From positions 248,001-312,000 of the forward strand of contig OOIN01000015.1 of NCBI GenBank assembly GCA_900323505.1: a DNA stretch of 64,000 nucleotides. The letters run 5' to 3'. Shown piece after piece: positions 24,101-35,300 of the stretch (the first letter of the stretch is position 1; every line of letters begins with the position of its first letter). The DNA is from Ustilago trichophora. Its lineage: Eukaryota > Basidiomycota > Ustilaginomycetes > Ustilaginales > Ustilaginaceae. The notes beneath the pieces were generated by a model. That model saw nothing but the letters and a program-made list of their open reading frames with translations, was not told where the DNA came from and did not search any database. The translations under genes and the position numbers were made by a program.

Positions 24101-24654
24101 CACAGGCACGCGCAATGCTGCGACACTCGCCTTCGCAGCAAGATTTTGGCTCGCCTGTCTCTGCCGGCCCTTCGCCCACGATGGGATTGCCTCGTCCACC
24201 GCCCATGCCGCAACAGCATCAGCAGTCTCCCCAGCAGCAGCAGCAGCAACAACACATGCCTTTCTCGCAGCCTCAGGCGTATCCTTCTTACCCCATAAGT
24301 GCCAGCGCGGCGCCACCGCAGCCACATGCAAACGCACCATCGATGCGCCCACCACCTCCAGGTCAAGGTTCACCAATGAACAACAACCCCATGTTCCCTC
24401 CCGGTCCCGGTGCGCAGTATGCTGCTCGACCTGGAATGGGTCCTGGTGGCCCTGGTGGACCCGGACCCTACGGTCCCGGCGGCCCTGGTGGACCCGGACC
24501 CTACGGTCCCGGCGGCCCAGGTGGTCCACCCGGCCCTAACTACGGAGGCCCCGGATCCGCCATGGGTCCACCGGCTTCCACACCACCAGCTCGCGCCGAC
24601 CTCGGCAAGGACGAGGACAAGAAGAAAAAGAAGGGCTGGTTCGGCCGTTCCTAA
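21181..24654 (+). CDS. SKT5: Skt5/Chs4-like chitin synthase activator with Sel1 repeats
   Basis: This is 1157 residues, no intron. Residues 1 to about 500 are low-complexity (Ala/Pro/Ser/Gln, with a CAG-coded Gln/His run). Between about 599 and 875 lie roughly seven Sel1-like repeats, each with the A-x-x-x-L-G/A-x-x-Y-x-x-G-x-G pattern and A-x-x-W/Y-Y-x-x-A-A. This order matches Skt5 (Chs4), which activates and anchors chitin synthase III at the bud neck through septins. The tail is Pro/Gln-rich, with tandem copies of G-P-G-G-P-G-P-Y, ending in a Lys-rich segment K-K-K-K-K-G-W-F-G-R-S. Yeast Skt5 ends in a prenylated CaaX box; here none is present. A Cdc10-type septin lies 12 kb away. Confidence 0.85.
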   Translation: MATPASSAYAFHHRFDAVPAKDASASASNEPAPSGARLSAENFEYPDLDAGQFYSSAATHTAPAPAPAMSKLPDFPEFKSFDNKSDLFSSNNFFQQYAPHPAASAALVEPQSAQIEESPSDEQLDSAAAAAAASHDEQPPHPAPSVAAAAPAPELQQASASHVPAEQSSAASIGQSQQQHQQQQQQHHSEVAHQPQLERHFSSASSYVQQPSLNGTSHDSQAPSHNSHTSSNRSPLPKPPSMPNSPPSYAAPLNGALHPQNEQPRSLPPQGAPQPAPAFSFPTQAAPAPAPAPAPATALAPQQAQHPASPQKTLPHPAPEALPMAGLRINEGERSADPQSSPQLAGNRDENGDRIRPSSFFGMQKPSAALNSTGQQVPVPSSMLADDDAFYQDQQHLNQPNGSGQPQQRNHDALNQGPRPSSFFGMEGDAASSMAPESISVPTPASEASAPGTRGSSLRTDSVPRGISTAAGGTGNGPMPASGGFGGLGPAGANRPASIAPSVASGPLLDHSHLKVGQKASLLSHGKTLELYRQNAKKTNDPNLIYELAVFMIDAAKTMGTDEDGAPVTAVNGPNKVDTQKEELIKEATGLLKKIADRGHPDAQYFLADCYANGIGTRTGKQDFGQAYTYFVLAAKHGHPDAAYRAGTCYEKGWGCRKDAGKALQFYRKSAAQSHPGAMYRLATAELNGELGLKKNAKEGVKWLKRSAEAATPEFPHALHELALLHERGIDNVLFVDPEYSCELLAQAGEMGYAPSAYKLGVNYEYGRMGCPQDGGLSIHMYNIAAQQNHKEACFALTAWYLVGAPGILPQSDTEAYLWAKKAAEQGLAKAEYAVGYFTEMGIGTVKDLNEARAWYKRAADHGDKRANQRIAALQGRGGPTGLAGVGTRGQAMSPPPANRQQQRMEQRQEQRESMAEFGRRAQPTSAPFPASVTQSSMTPSTQMNYPSPLAMREAQTAQREQQYLANVAANERAQARAMLRHSPSQQDFGSPVSAGPSPTMGLPRPPPMPQQHQQSPQQQQQQQHMPFSQPQAYPSYPISASAAPPQPHANAPSMRPPPPGQGSPMNNNPMFPPGPGAQYAARPGMGPGGPGGPGPYGPGGPGGPGPYGPGGPGGPPGPNYGGPGSAMGPPASTPPARADLGKDEDKKKKKGWFGRS

Positions 24655-25602
24655 TCTGCAAACAAAAATCTTATAGATGTGACCCCCTCACCCACCATAT
24701 TCGCACTCGCTCACCACGCATCATCTCTCGACCCATATTCTCTCTCTCTCTTGTCTGCTTGTGAACAATTCATTTCATGCCTTTTGCTTCTTTTTGTCTG
24801 CGTGATGGAATGGGTTGGATGGCGATGTGGGATGGGAAGCTTCTTTGAGGTCAACAAGATCACCCTTTTTTTTGCAAGGTTAGGCGTGGATGTTCTCGCT
24901 GCCGCTCGCCAACACGATGTCCATCTGAATGGAGCTGAAATTGGTCCACAGGCGTATAGGTTGCATTTCGTTTTTCGTTTGATGCTACAGACAATCTCAG
25001 GGGGGCAGTTCCTCTCATTCGACACTGTGAGAAGCTGACCAAGGTAGCCAATTGCCTGAACAGTAGGCTGCGTGTTGGTTCGACAGCAAAACTAGCCGGT
25101 GTGTTTGATGCGGATATGATAACTTCGCCAGACATCCCGTGTTGGATTCCAGTCGGCGAGGTCAAGTGCGACATGCCTTCGCTTCCCCTTCCACATCTGA
25201 TTGTGAAGCAACTCCAGGACGTGTCCCTCTATCGCTGTCCTTGTCTGCGTATGGTAATACAAGGGGCTCGGTTCTGGTTGGTTGAGGCGGGGCAGTATAT
25301 CTTGCTGGTTGGAGTGTTTCGAGCTTGATTCTTTGTTCTGCTTGAAGGATCCGATACTGCTTTGAAGGCTTGGTTCGATTGGTTTCAAAGCCTGCATTCG
25401 TGCTGCTTCGAACACGACCTACTACCACCGCCCTATGACAGCGCAAAAGCCAATCCTGCAAAGCATGTCGTCTTTGGAGACACACCGTCTCTTTTTCTCC
25501 CTACACTCACATGTCAAGTGTAAACCTTAGTCGTACATACGTCATCGTCCTACGCATTTTCACCTGAGACAATCTCCCTCTCTATGCATCCAATGGTAAA
25601 CC
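24655..25602. other. Convergent intergenic region
   Basis: This lies between the 3' ends of the Skt5-like gene (+) and LSM8 (-). It has scattered CT runs only. Open frames of about 60-120 codons overlap each other on both strands and have no recognisable product. Confidence 0.6.
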
Positions 25603-25893
25603 CTAAGTATGCCGTGTCTCCGCTATCGGCTCAGCTACAACCTCTGCCCATTTCGTCGCCTTATCCTTCTCCACATCTACAAGCCCTACCAAACATACAC
25701 TGTCTCCACGCATAACGTACAGCCCCAAAGGCACCTCTTCTACTCCTTCATCGGGGCTGAATATCCTCTCGACCGAATTGGATAGGATGATGCTTCCGGC
25801 GGAATCAGAGCCGGATAAAGTGCCGATGATCGTCCGACCGTCTTGAGTTATTACGAGAACCTGGTTATTTGTGTACTGTTGAAGGGCCGACAT
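25603..25893 (-). CDS. LSM8: U6 snRNA-associated Sm-like protein LSm8
   Basis: This is 96 residues, no intron. The frame is open for ten codons upstream (to 25923) but only from a GTG; the first ATG, 25891-25893, gives the exact length of human LSm8. The Sm1 motif holds V-I-T-Q-D-G-R-T-I-I-G-T-L-S-G and the Sm2 motif G-L-Y-V-M-R-G-D-S-V. The combination S-x-x-E-R-I-F-S-x-x-E-G-V-E-E-V sets LSm8 apart from LSm1. LSm8 closes the nuclear LSm2-8 ring on the 3' end of U6 snRNA and is needed for splicing. DHODH starts 767 bp away on the other strand. Confidence 0.92.
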   Translation of the reverse strand: MSALQQYTNNQVLVITQDGRTIIGTLSGSDSAGSIILSNSVERIFSPDEGVEEVPLGLYVMRGDSVCLVGLVDVEKDKATKWAEVVAEPIAETRHT

Positions 25894-26660
25894 ATTTGTG
25901 CGCTTTGGAAATCTGGGTTGCACGGCTGTGAGGCAAGAAGTGCAGGTGTGCAGGAGGTAGACCTTGTGAAGTGCTGGATGCGCGCTAGGGGCGGGAAAGT
26001 CGAGCCGATATGGAGAAGGCTAGATACATTGAAGCCTTGGTCGGGAAGTGTGATCCATGCGATGCTGGCAGTGCGTGTGCGAGTGATCGGCTTGATGGGA
26101 GGATCGAGAAGTAGGGCCTGATCAGGATGTGAAGCGGAAGTGGTCCGTGATCGCCGTAGGAGGGTATAGCTCGCGCTCGAACAGCAGAATCACTACCTTG
26201 CTCACCGCTGCAATTCTGTGCGCTATCACAGAGGTCGTAAGGCTTCAATAGGCTAGTGCTGAGCTCGATGAGATGGGGTGAACCGATGGTGGGTGTGGAA
26301 AGTGACACAGAACGAAATGATGGAAGAATCTATCCAAAAAGGTGGAAAGTGGAGCATTGCAAGTCACGTGTGTAGAAATACCGGAAATCGGACTCCACAC
26401 AGAGAGAGTGTGTGTACAGCAGCAAAATCGGGGAGTGCGATGATGAGCAGATAGCTTGGTCGATGTGCAATTTTGGGCATTCTGGGAGAGCTTGAAGGGC
26501 CGCCTGTCGTCGGAAGAAACTGGGAATTCAATCACGCCCAAACGCACGCACGAGGCAACAAAACGCATCATCATCGTCAGGACTGGATTTCTCAACTACA
26601 CCTCGCTCTTCTTGCTTTGGCTCTATTCCACCATCCATCCGTCGACTTAGGTCTAGCAAG
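25894..26660. promoter_or_regulatory. Divergent promoter region of LSM8 and DHODH
   Basis: Both genes are transcribed outward from this 767-bp region. A short GA/GT-rich tract lies at about 26398-26416. No TATA box or known motif was clear, and no other gene is seen. Confidence 0.5.
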
Positions 26661-28694
26661 ATGCTCGCCTCACGTAGCGTTCGAGCAGCTGCCGTTGCGG
26701 CTCGTAGCCCATTGGTGCGCACCGCCGCTCCTTCCTTTGCATCTGCTTCAAGGGCTTCGCTGCTCGCATCGACTACACCGCTTGCAGCCAACTCTGCCGC
26801 CTTTGCACAGATCGGACGACGCACTCTCTTCACACGAGCCCCACCAACTCCTCTGGCTCGCACAAAGCAGTTCATCTACCTCGTCTTTGCGCTTGCAGCC
26901 GGTACGCTCGGTGTCGCGTACTATGCCGACTCTCGTTCGGCCATCCACCGTTGGATCGCCATCCCGGCACTCAAGGCTTTTGCCGACCCCGAATCGGCCC
27001 AGAAGCTTGCCATCAAGATGCTCGAGACTGGTTTGGCACCGCGCGATCTGGTCGACGATGATGCTGTCCTCGAAGCTGAACTTTTCGGTCGCAAGCTCTC
27101 CAACCCTATCGGTCTGGCAGCAGGCTTTGACAAACAGGCAGAGGCCATCGATGGCCTGCTCGACCTCGGATTCGGCTTCATCGAGATTGGCAGTGTCACA
27201 CCCGAACCGCAACCGGGCAATCCTCAGCCTCGTTACTTCCGCCTGATCGAGGACAATGCATGCATCAACCGATTCGGCTTCAACTCGGAGGGTCACAATG
27301 TCATCCTCAGCCGTCTGAGAGACCGTATCCGAAGATGGCTCTTGCACTCCTCCAGCATTGCTAGCTTGCAAGATGCGCTGGTGGCTTCGCCCGACGAGGC
27401 TACTGCGGACGCCAGGCAGCTGATCGCATCGCACCCCAAGAGCACATCGGCGTTTGTAGATGCTACCGATCTTCCACGCAGTCTTCGCCCGGCCAAGATG
27501 CTCGGTATCAACCTGGGCAAGAACAAGACGAGCAAGGAGGAGAGCGTCGATGACTACGTCAAAGGTGTTGAGCGTCTGGGTCCCTACGCCGACATGATCA
27601 TCGTCAATGTCAGCAGCCCCAACACGCCTGGTCTGCGTCGTTTGCAGCGACGTGGAGTGCTCGAGGATCTGCTGACGCAGGTAGTCAAGGCACGCGATGG
27701 TATGGCAGAGTCGCATCTGCGCTTCTCGGATAAAAAGGTGCACGTACCTCTGCTCGTCAAGATCGCTCCGGATCTCAGCGAGGATGAATTGCACGATGTA
27801 GCCGATGCGGCGCTCAAGAGCGGTATCGATGGATTGGTGATTAGCAACACTACCATCTCTCGTCCTGCGTCGTTGCGTTCTTCGGAGCACGTGCGCGAGA
27901 CGGGCGGTCTCTCGGGTCCGCCCGTCAAGCCTCTGGCGCTGAAAGCGTTGACGGTTGTCAACAAGAGGCTGCAAGGCAAGCTGCCCATCATTGGGTGTGG
28001 AGGCATCGCTAGCGGTCAAGACGCTCTCGACTTTGCCAAAGCCGGTGCAAGCGCCATTGAGCTCTATACGTCGTTCGGCTACCAAGGTGTTGGTCTGCCA
28101 CGCCGAATTAAGGACGAATTGGTGGAACTTCTCAAAGCCGAGGGAAAGACATGGAAGCAAGTCGTTGGTTCCGGCATCGACTTGTCCGCCATCAGCATCT
28201 CGACCCCCAACGCCGAAACTCCCACCGGCTTGCACCCAGGCTCGGATGCAGCCTTCGAGAAATCCGTCGCCTCTGTCAAACTGGAACTCGACGGTCTTCG
28301 CGAGAAGTTTGGCCTGAACCAGACCCTGACAAAGGAAAACCTGCATAGCTTCCTACCCAAGCGAGAAACGGATGCGAGCTACTACGAGTTGATTGAAAAG
28401 GCACACTCTGCTCTTGGCCTGTCGTTCGACGCTGGCGAACAGAGCACCGTTGCCGCACCCAAAGAAGCTTCTGCCCCATCCAAGGAGGACAAGAAGAAGC
28501 CGACCCAGGGAGAAAAGCAGGTGCAAAACGCGCAGGAGTTGCTGCAGGATCCCAAGGTGCCCACCATCAAGGTGGAGCTCAAGGAAAAGACAAAGAAGGT
28601 GTTTGGCGAGACGAGCGAGGGCAAAATGCTCGAGGCAAAGGAGAATGCGGCGAATCGTGACTTTGGTAAGATCGACAAAGTGCGTGTTGTTTGA
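26661..28694 (+). CDS. Dihydroorotate dehydrogenase (quinone), mitochondrial, class 2
   Basis: This is 677 residues, no intron. The enzyme makes orotate in pyrimidine synthesis and passes electrons to ubiquinone at the inner mitochondrial membrane. Residues 1 to about 60 are Arg/Ala/Ser-rich (import signal); about 70-90 form a membrane segment. Class-2 motifs follow: N-P-I-G-L-A-A-G-F-D-K (about 148), I-N-R-F-G-F-N (about 201), N-V-S-S-P-N-T-P-G-L-R with the catalytic Ser (about 316), S-N-T-T (about 395), G-C-G-G-I-A-S-G (about 445) and Y-T-S-F-G-Y-Q-G (about 468). An insertion of about 50 residues lies at roughly 220-275. After the barrel ends near 490 there is a Lys/Glu/Ala-rich tail of about 180 residues, absent from human or bacterial enzymes. 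A long DHODH has been described in smuts. Confidence 0.95.
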   Translation: MLASRSVRAAAVAARSPLVRTAAPSFASASRASLLASTTPLAANSAAFAQIGRRTLFTRAPPTPLARTKQFIYLVFALAAGTLGVAYYADSRSAIHRWIAIPALKAFADPESAQKLAIKMLETGLAPRDLVDDDAVLEAELFGRKLSNPIGLAAGFDKQAEAIDGLLDLGFGFIEIGSVTPEPQPGNPQPRYFRLIEDNACINRFGFNSEGHNVILSRLRDRIRRWLLHSSSIASLQDALVASPDEATADARQLIASHPKSTSAFVDATDLPRSLRPAKMLGINLGKNKTSKEESVDDYVKGVERLGPYADMIIVNVSSPNTPGLRRLQRRGVLEDLLTQVVKARDGMAESHLRFSDKKVHVPLLVKIAPDLSEDELHDVADAALKSGIDGLVISNTTISRPASLRSSEHVRETGGLSGPPVKPLALKALTVVNKRLQGKLPIIGCGGIASGQDALDFAKAGASAIELYTSFGYQGVGLPRRIKDELVELLKAEGKTWKQVVGSGIDLSAISISTPNAETPTGLHPGSDAAFEKSVASVKLELDGLREKFGLNQTLTKENLHSFLPKRETDASYYELIEKAHSALGLSFDAGEQSTVAAPKEASAPSKEDKKKPTQGEKQVQNAQELLQDPKVPTIKVELKEKTKKVFGETSEGKMLEAKENAANRDFGKIDKVRVV

Positions 28695-29393
28695 AGCCCG
28701 CCCTGTCTCAAGTAGTCAAGTTGTTTTCTCTAGAAAAAGAATGTGCACATCTCAAGAGCTGACTTTGACGACTGTGACACTTGTGCGATTGTGCATGCGA
28801 TTGTGGATTGAAGGTGTGAGGGGACAAGACGGAGGAGCTATTGTGAGAGTTGGGTGAAAGGATCGGGTTCATCGGGGGGAGGAAGGGAACAAAATGAGAA
28901 AATAGAGAGAGAGGCGCACGCACAGACGAACAGAGAGAAGGCGAAAATTGCGCACACAACCAGGGTTCGAGCGCACAACCAAAAAGAGAAGCGAAATTCA
29001 CACTCGTGTGGTGTCGTGGTGGTTGATGCTTGGACCATCTCTCCCTCTCTCTTTCTGTCATCCACGCACACACACACACATCGGACGCTGTTCCGATTCA
29101 TCATCACCCTGATTCCTAGTCTTCGGTTTCAATCCGAATAGGTGGCTAGGTGCTCAACTCGAGTCGGCGCTATTCCGACACTCTTGAACCACCAACTCAA
29201 TCAAATCGAGCTCAGCTAAGCTCAGCACAGCACAGCAGACACCACACCGTTTCGCACACCATCTCGACCACTGCCCAGCAGCGACAACGCCTACAAGGCT
29301 TCGGACATGGCTGCCAACTAAGACGCGGCTGAGCAGCCTTTGCCTTCCAAGCACACACGTACCCATACACGCACACGCACACACAATCGCACC
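28695..29393. promoter_or_regulatory. DHODH 3' flank and TOR promoter/leader
   Basis: This is a same-strand intergenic region of 699 bp. It contains a CA repeat at about 29064-29081 and a second CA-rich tract just before the TOR ATG (29355-29388). The frame upstream of TOR is open for 18 codons from a TTG but has no ATG. No other gene is seen. Confidence 0.5.
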
Positions 29394-32300
29394 ATGTCGG
29401 CACTCGGCGCACACCAGAACGATGCGCTCAATCGCATCTTTGCTGGCCTCAAGAGTCGAGATGAAGCCACTCGTCAAGCAGCAGGCGAGGAGCTCAAATC
29501 TTATGTAGCTTTTACCGTCTCCGAGCTCAAGGGTGACAGCCTTTCCGCCTTCAACAGCGAGCTTCACCGCAGGATCTTTGAACTTACACACAGCCAACTT
29601 GTTCACGAAAAGCTCGGCGGTATCGTCGCCATCGAAGAACTCATAGACCAAGAGAGCGAGGACAACAGCGCTCGTCTCTACCGCTTCTACCAATACCTCA
29701 AACCCAACTTGCCCTGCAACGATGCTTCCGTCATGATCGCCGCCTCCCGCGCCCTCGGACACATCGCATACCACGGTGGTCAATCTCTCGGTGAACAGTT
29801 TATCGAATACGAAGTGCTCCGAGCCCTCGATTTCCTCCAAGCCGGAGATCGAAACGAATCCGGTCGATACGCTGCCGTTCTCATCATTCGCGAGATGGCC
29901 AAAAACGTACCTCAGCAGTTCCATCCATACGTACCCCGCGTACTCGATCGTATATGGGTAGCACTTCGCGACGTCCGTGTCATCGTGCGAGAGGGCGCTG
30001 CCGAAGCCATGGGCGCCTGTCTCGGCATCATCTCGACACGAGAAAAGCAGATGGGCAGTCACTTTTTCGAATCCATCTACGAGGAAGCTGAAAAGGGCCT
30101 CAAGATGAGCGCTCCCGAAGCCATCCACGGTAGTCTCCTCGCCGTCCAGCAGCTGCTTCAGCACTCGAAAACTTTTATGCGCAATCGCTTCCAGCGCGTC
30201 TGCGAGCTCGTCTTGCGTCTTCACAAGCATAGGGATCCGCTCATTCGCCGCACAGTCACAAACCTCGTCCCCGTGCTCGCCAGGTACGACCCACAATACT
30301 TTGCCGAGGAGCATCTCGGTCCGGTCATGGGCATTCTTACGGAACAGCTGAGGCGGGAAAAGGATCGCTCGCCAAAGGAGTCGGCGCAGACGTTCGAGAC
30401 CATCGGCTTTGTGGCAGCTGCCATGGGTCCCAGGATGAAGCCTTACATCGAGCCCGTGCTCGCTTGCGTCAAGGAAGGTCTGCAGATGCGAGGCAAGAAG
30501 AACGCCCCACCAGAAGGCCCCATCTTCCTCTGTGTGGGCAACCTCGCCACTGCGGTCGGCCCACATCTCACAAGATACATGCATGATCTGCTCGATCTCA
30601 TGTTCTCCTGCGGTCTCAGCATTCCGCTCGTCACAGCGCTCGATGGGATCGTCAAGGCCATCCCACCTCTCATGAAGGTGGTACAAGATCGTTTGCTCGA
30701 TATGCTGTCTATGACGCTCATCGGTCAGCCTTACCGTCCACTTGGAGCTCCGGCAAGCCTGCGTCCTTCCACGAACGCCAGCCGTGATGTGGTCGCTGCT
30801 CAGACGGTCGAGTCCAAGGGTGTCGAGACTATCACTGTAGCATTGCAGACGTTGGGCAGATTCGACTTTCAGGGTCACATCCTCAACGAGTTTGTCCGCA
30901 ACTGCACGCTCCCTTACCTCGAGGACGATCACGCTGCGGTACGCCAAGCTGCCGCAGAGACTTGCGCAGATCTCTTTGTCAACGACCCCATCTGCCGTCA
31001 GACCAGTATGCACGCTATCGAGGTCGTCAACGACGTGCTCGACAAGCTCATGACCGTCGGCATTGCTGATCCCGATCCCGAGCTTCGATGGACCGTGTTG
31101 AGCAAGTTTGGTGCGCAGGAGCAGTTTGATCGCCATCTCGCCCAGTCCGAGTACGTACGCTCGCTCTTTATCGCGCTCAACGACGAAAAGTTCAAAGTAC
31201 GAGAGGTGGCCATTGTCATCATCGGTCGTCTGGCCAAGCACAATCCTGCCTACGTCATGCCATCACTCCGCAAAGCCCTCATTCAGCTCCTTACCGAACT
31301 CGAATACTCGACCGTCAGCAGACACAAGGAGGAGGCGGCAAAGCTGCTCACCGAGGTGGTGCGCGCTTCGCAGCGACTCGTCAAGTCGTACGCGCTGCCC
31401 ATGCTCGAGGTGCTGCTGCCCAAGGCGAACGACCCGAGTGTAGGTGTTGCGGCAAGAGTCATGGAGTGTCTCGGTGAGCTGGCCAAGGTTGGAGGTGAAG
31501 ATCTGGCGCCCAACGTCGATCAGCTTATGCGCCTTGCCATCGATCAGCTCTCGAGTACTGCTCCCGGATCTTCGACTGCAAAGCGAGATGCAGCGCTCAA
31601 GACACTTGGTCTCGTTGCTTCCAACACGGGTCACGTTGTCAACCCCTACTTGACCTACAGGAATCTCCTCGGTACTGTCGTCAAGATCCTCAAAACTGAA
31701 CAGTCCAAGCCTGTCCGTCGCGAGACGATCCGAGTCATGGGTATCCTCGGTGCCCTCGATCCATACAGATACAAGCTTCTCGAGAAGAACGGCGACGAGG
31801 GGCAGGACGAGACTTCCAAAGGAAGCGGTACAGACCTTTTCGAACTCGCTTTGGCGATCGGCACTTCAACGGATGACTACTACCAGAACATTGCCATCGA
31901 TGCCCTCATTACCATCCTCAAGGACCCTTCGCTCTCGACACATCACCATGCGGTCATCGAAGCCATCATGTACATGTTCAAGACGCAAGGTCTCAAGTGC
32001 GTCACGTTCTTGCCCCAGATCATCCCAGCGTTCCTCAACGTCATTCGAACTTGCGGCACAGGGTTGTCAGAGTTCTACTTCCAGCAGCTGGCCATTCTCA
32101 TCTCGATCATCAAGCAGCACGTACGCAGCTACCTCGAACCTATCTTTGAGCTGGTTCAAGAGAACTGGAATCCAAACTCGAGCATCCAGCTTACGATTGT
32201 CTCGCTCGTCGAAGCCGTTGCCAGAGCGCTCGAGGGCGAGTTCAAATCGTACTTGCCCATCTTGCTGCCTAACATGTTGCAGACGCTCGATGGCGAGATC

Positions 32301-35300
32301 ACAAGCAAGCGCCAGCCGACTTTGCTCCGCATCCTCCAAGCCTTCTACGTGTTTGGTTCCAACATCGAAGAGTACCTGCATCTGGTGCTGCCAGTGATCG
32401 TCAAGATGTTCGAACGACCAGATGCTTCCACGACGCTTCGCAAGGCAGCCATTCTGACGATTGGCAATCTGTCGCGCAAAGTCAGCTTTTGCGATCACGC
32501 CTCGCGTGTCATTCACCCGCTCGTTCGTGTACTGCCAACAGGCACAACCGAGATCCGCAACGCTGTCATGGAGACGCTCTCTGCGTTGGTGGTGCAATTG
32601 GGTGCATCGTATGCCATCTTTATCCCTGTCGTCAACAAGGTGCTCGTCCAGAACCGTATCCAGAACTCGACCTACGACCAGCTCGTTACGAAGCTGCTCA
32701 ACGGTGAACGTCTGCCACAGGACCTTTCTGCTGCGGACAACGCGCTTGGCAGCAAGATCGACGAATCGCCCCAGGCCGAAGCCAACAAGATGACGGTCAA
32801 CCAGCAGCATCTCAAGCAGGCTTGGGACACGTCCAAAGTGTCGACCAGCGAAGATTGGCAAGAGTGGTTGCGAAGGATGGCGGTAGAGTTCATGCGCGAG
32901 TCGCCCAGCCACGCATTACGAGCATGTAGGAGCTTGGCGGACGTCTATCCTGCGCTAGCGTATGGCTTGTTCAATGTTGCCTTTGTCTCTTGCTGGACCG
33001 AGCTCTATGAACAATATCAGAGCGATCTGGTCAAAGCGCTCGAGACCGCGTTTGACGCCCCCGAAGTGCCCGGTGACGTCGTCCACATGCTGCTCAACTT
33101 GGCCGAGTTCATGGAACACGACGACAAGGCATTGCCCATCAACATCCGCGTGCTCGGTGACAGAGCCTACAAGTTCCACAGCTACGCAAAGGCGCTCCAC
33201 TACAAGGAGGCAGAGTTCCTCACCGACCCTTCCCCGCAAGTCGTCGAGAGTCTGATCGACATCAACACCAAGTTGCAGCAATCCGATGCTGCGTTCGGAG
33301 CGCTCACCTATGCTCGCGAACATCTCGACATTACGCATCACGAAGAGTGGTACGAGAAGCTGCATCGTTGGGAGGAGGCACTGGCGGCGTACGATCGCAA
33401 GGCGATGCTCGACCCAGACGACTACGCCGTCGCGTTTGGCAAGATGCGCTGTCTCCACGCCCTGGGTGAATGGGAGCATCTTTCGGACCTTGTACAGCAG
33501 AAATGGGGCAGAGCCGACATGGAGGATCGCCGACACATGGCACCTCTGGCTGCTGCTGCCGCTTGGTCCCTGGGTCAGTGGGATACGATGGACGATTACA
33601 TCTCGGCCATGCGCTCCGACTCGTCGGAACGCTCGTTCTACCGTGCCATCCTGCACACCCATCGCTCGCAGCGTGCAGCGGCGAACAAGCAGATTGCCAA
33701 GGCGCGTGAGTCGCTCGACTCGGAACTCACTGCACTTATCAGTGAGAGCTACGGCCGAGCCTACGACCTCATGGTTCGAACTCAGATGCTTTCCGAGCTC
33801 GAAGAGGCTCTGGCGTACAAGCTCGACTACAAGGAGCAACCCGATCGCCAAGCGACCATCCGCTCGACATGGATGAAGCGTTTGAAGGGTTGCCAGCCTG
33901 AAGTCGAAGTATGGCAGCGTATTCTGTCTGTGCGTTCGATCGTGATTACGCCAGCAGACGATACGGAAACCTGGATCAAGTTCGCCAACCTGTGCCGCAA
34001 GTCCGGACGTATGGTGCTGGCTGAAAAGACGCTCAACTCGCTCCTGGGTCCCGAACGCACGAATGCCGATCCTAGGTCGCCGATCGGTCCAAGGGCTCCT
34101 CCGCCCGTCATCTACGCCCATCTCAAGTTCATGTGGGCCTCAGGTGCAAGGATCGAGTCGCTCAGCTACTTGCAAGAGTTCACGCTTAATCTGGCTGAAG
34201 ATCTTGGCGTTCACACTGTTGACGAGCACGGCAATCTGGTCACCCAGGACTGGCAGTCGTCACCACGCCTCGGCGAGTTTGCACGCCTCCTGGCTCGCTG
34301 CTTCTTCAAGCAAGGTGAATGGCAGATGTCGCTGCGCGAGAACTGGGTCACGGACGACAACAGCAACGTCATCGAAAGCTACCGCAGAGCGACCGAGCTC
34401 GACCGCAACTGGTACAAGGCGTGGCACGCTTGGGCCCTGGCCAACTTTGAGATCATCTCGCATCACGAGGAGAGGAACGAACAGATCACGCCGCAGATGA
34501 TCGCTGCCAGTATCGTTCCGTCGGTGCAAGGTTTCTTCCGATCGATTGCGTTGGCGAGTGGCAACTCGTTGCAGGATACGTTGCGTCTGCTTACGCTCTG
34601 GTTCAAGTACGGTCATCAGGAGGACGTGTCGCAGGCGGTCAGCGAGGGTTTCGCGAGCGTCATCGTGGATACGTGGCTAGAGGTGATTCCGCAAATCATT
34701 GCTCGTATCACTGCGCCATCGCCTCGTGTACGTCGTCTCATCCACAATCTCTTGTCGGATGTCGGTCTGGCACACCCGCAGGCGCTCGTCTACCCGCTCA
34801 CCGTCGCTGCCAAGAGTCCCAGCCACATGCGCATCCAAGCAGCCATGGGCATCATGGACAACGTCCGCGAGCACTCTCCTGTCCTCGTCGAGCAGGCTTT
34901 GCTCGTCTCCAACGAGCTCATCCGCGTCGCCATCCTCTGGCACGAAATGTGGCACGAAGGACTCGAAGAAGCCTCGAGGCTCTACTTTACCGAGCACAAC
35001 ATCGATGCCATGTTTGCAACGCTCGAACCGCTCCACGATGCCCTCGAAAAGGGACCAGAGACGTTGCGCGAGACGTCGTTCGCCCAGACGCACGGTCGTG
35101 ATCTGGCCGAGGCCAGAGAATGCTGTCGAAGATACAGGCAGTATGGAGACATTTCGGACCTCAACCAGGCCTGGGATCTGTACTACCACGTCTTCAAGAA
35201 GATCACCAAGCAACTGCCGGCGGGTAACTCGGTACAGCTCGATCTGCAATACGTCTCGCCGAAGTTGTTGGCGATGCGCGATCTGGAACTGGCCGTGCCC

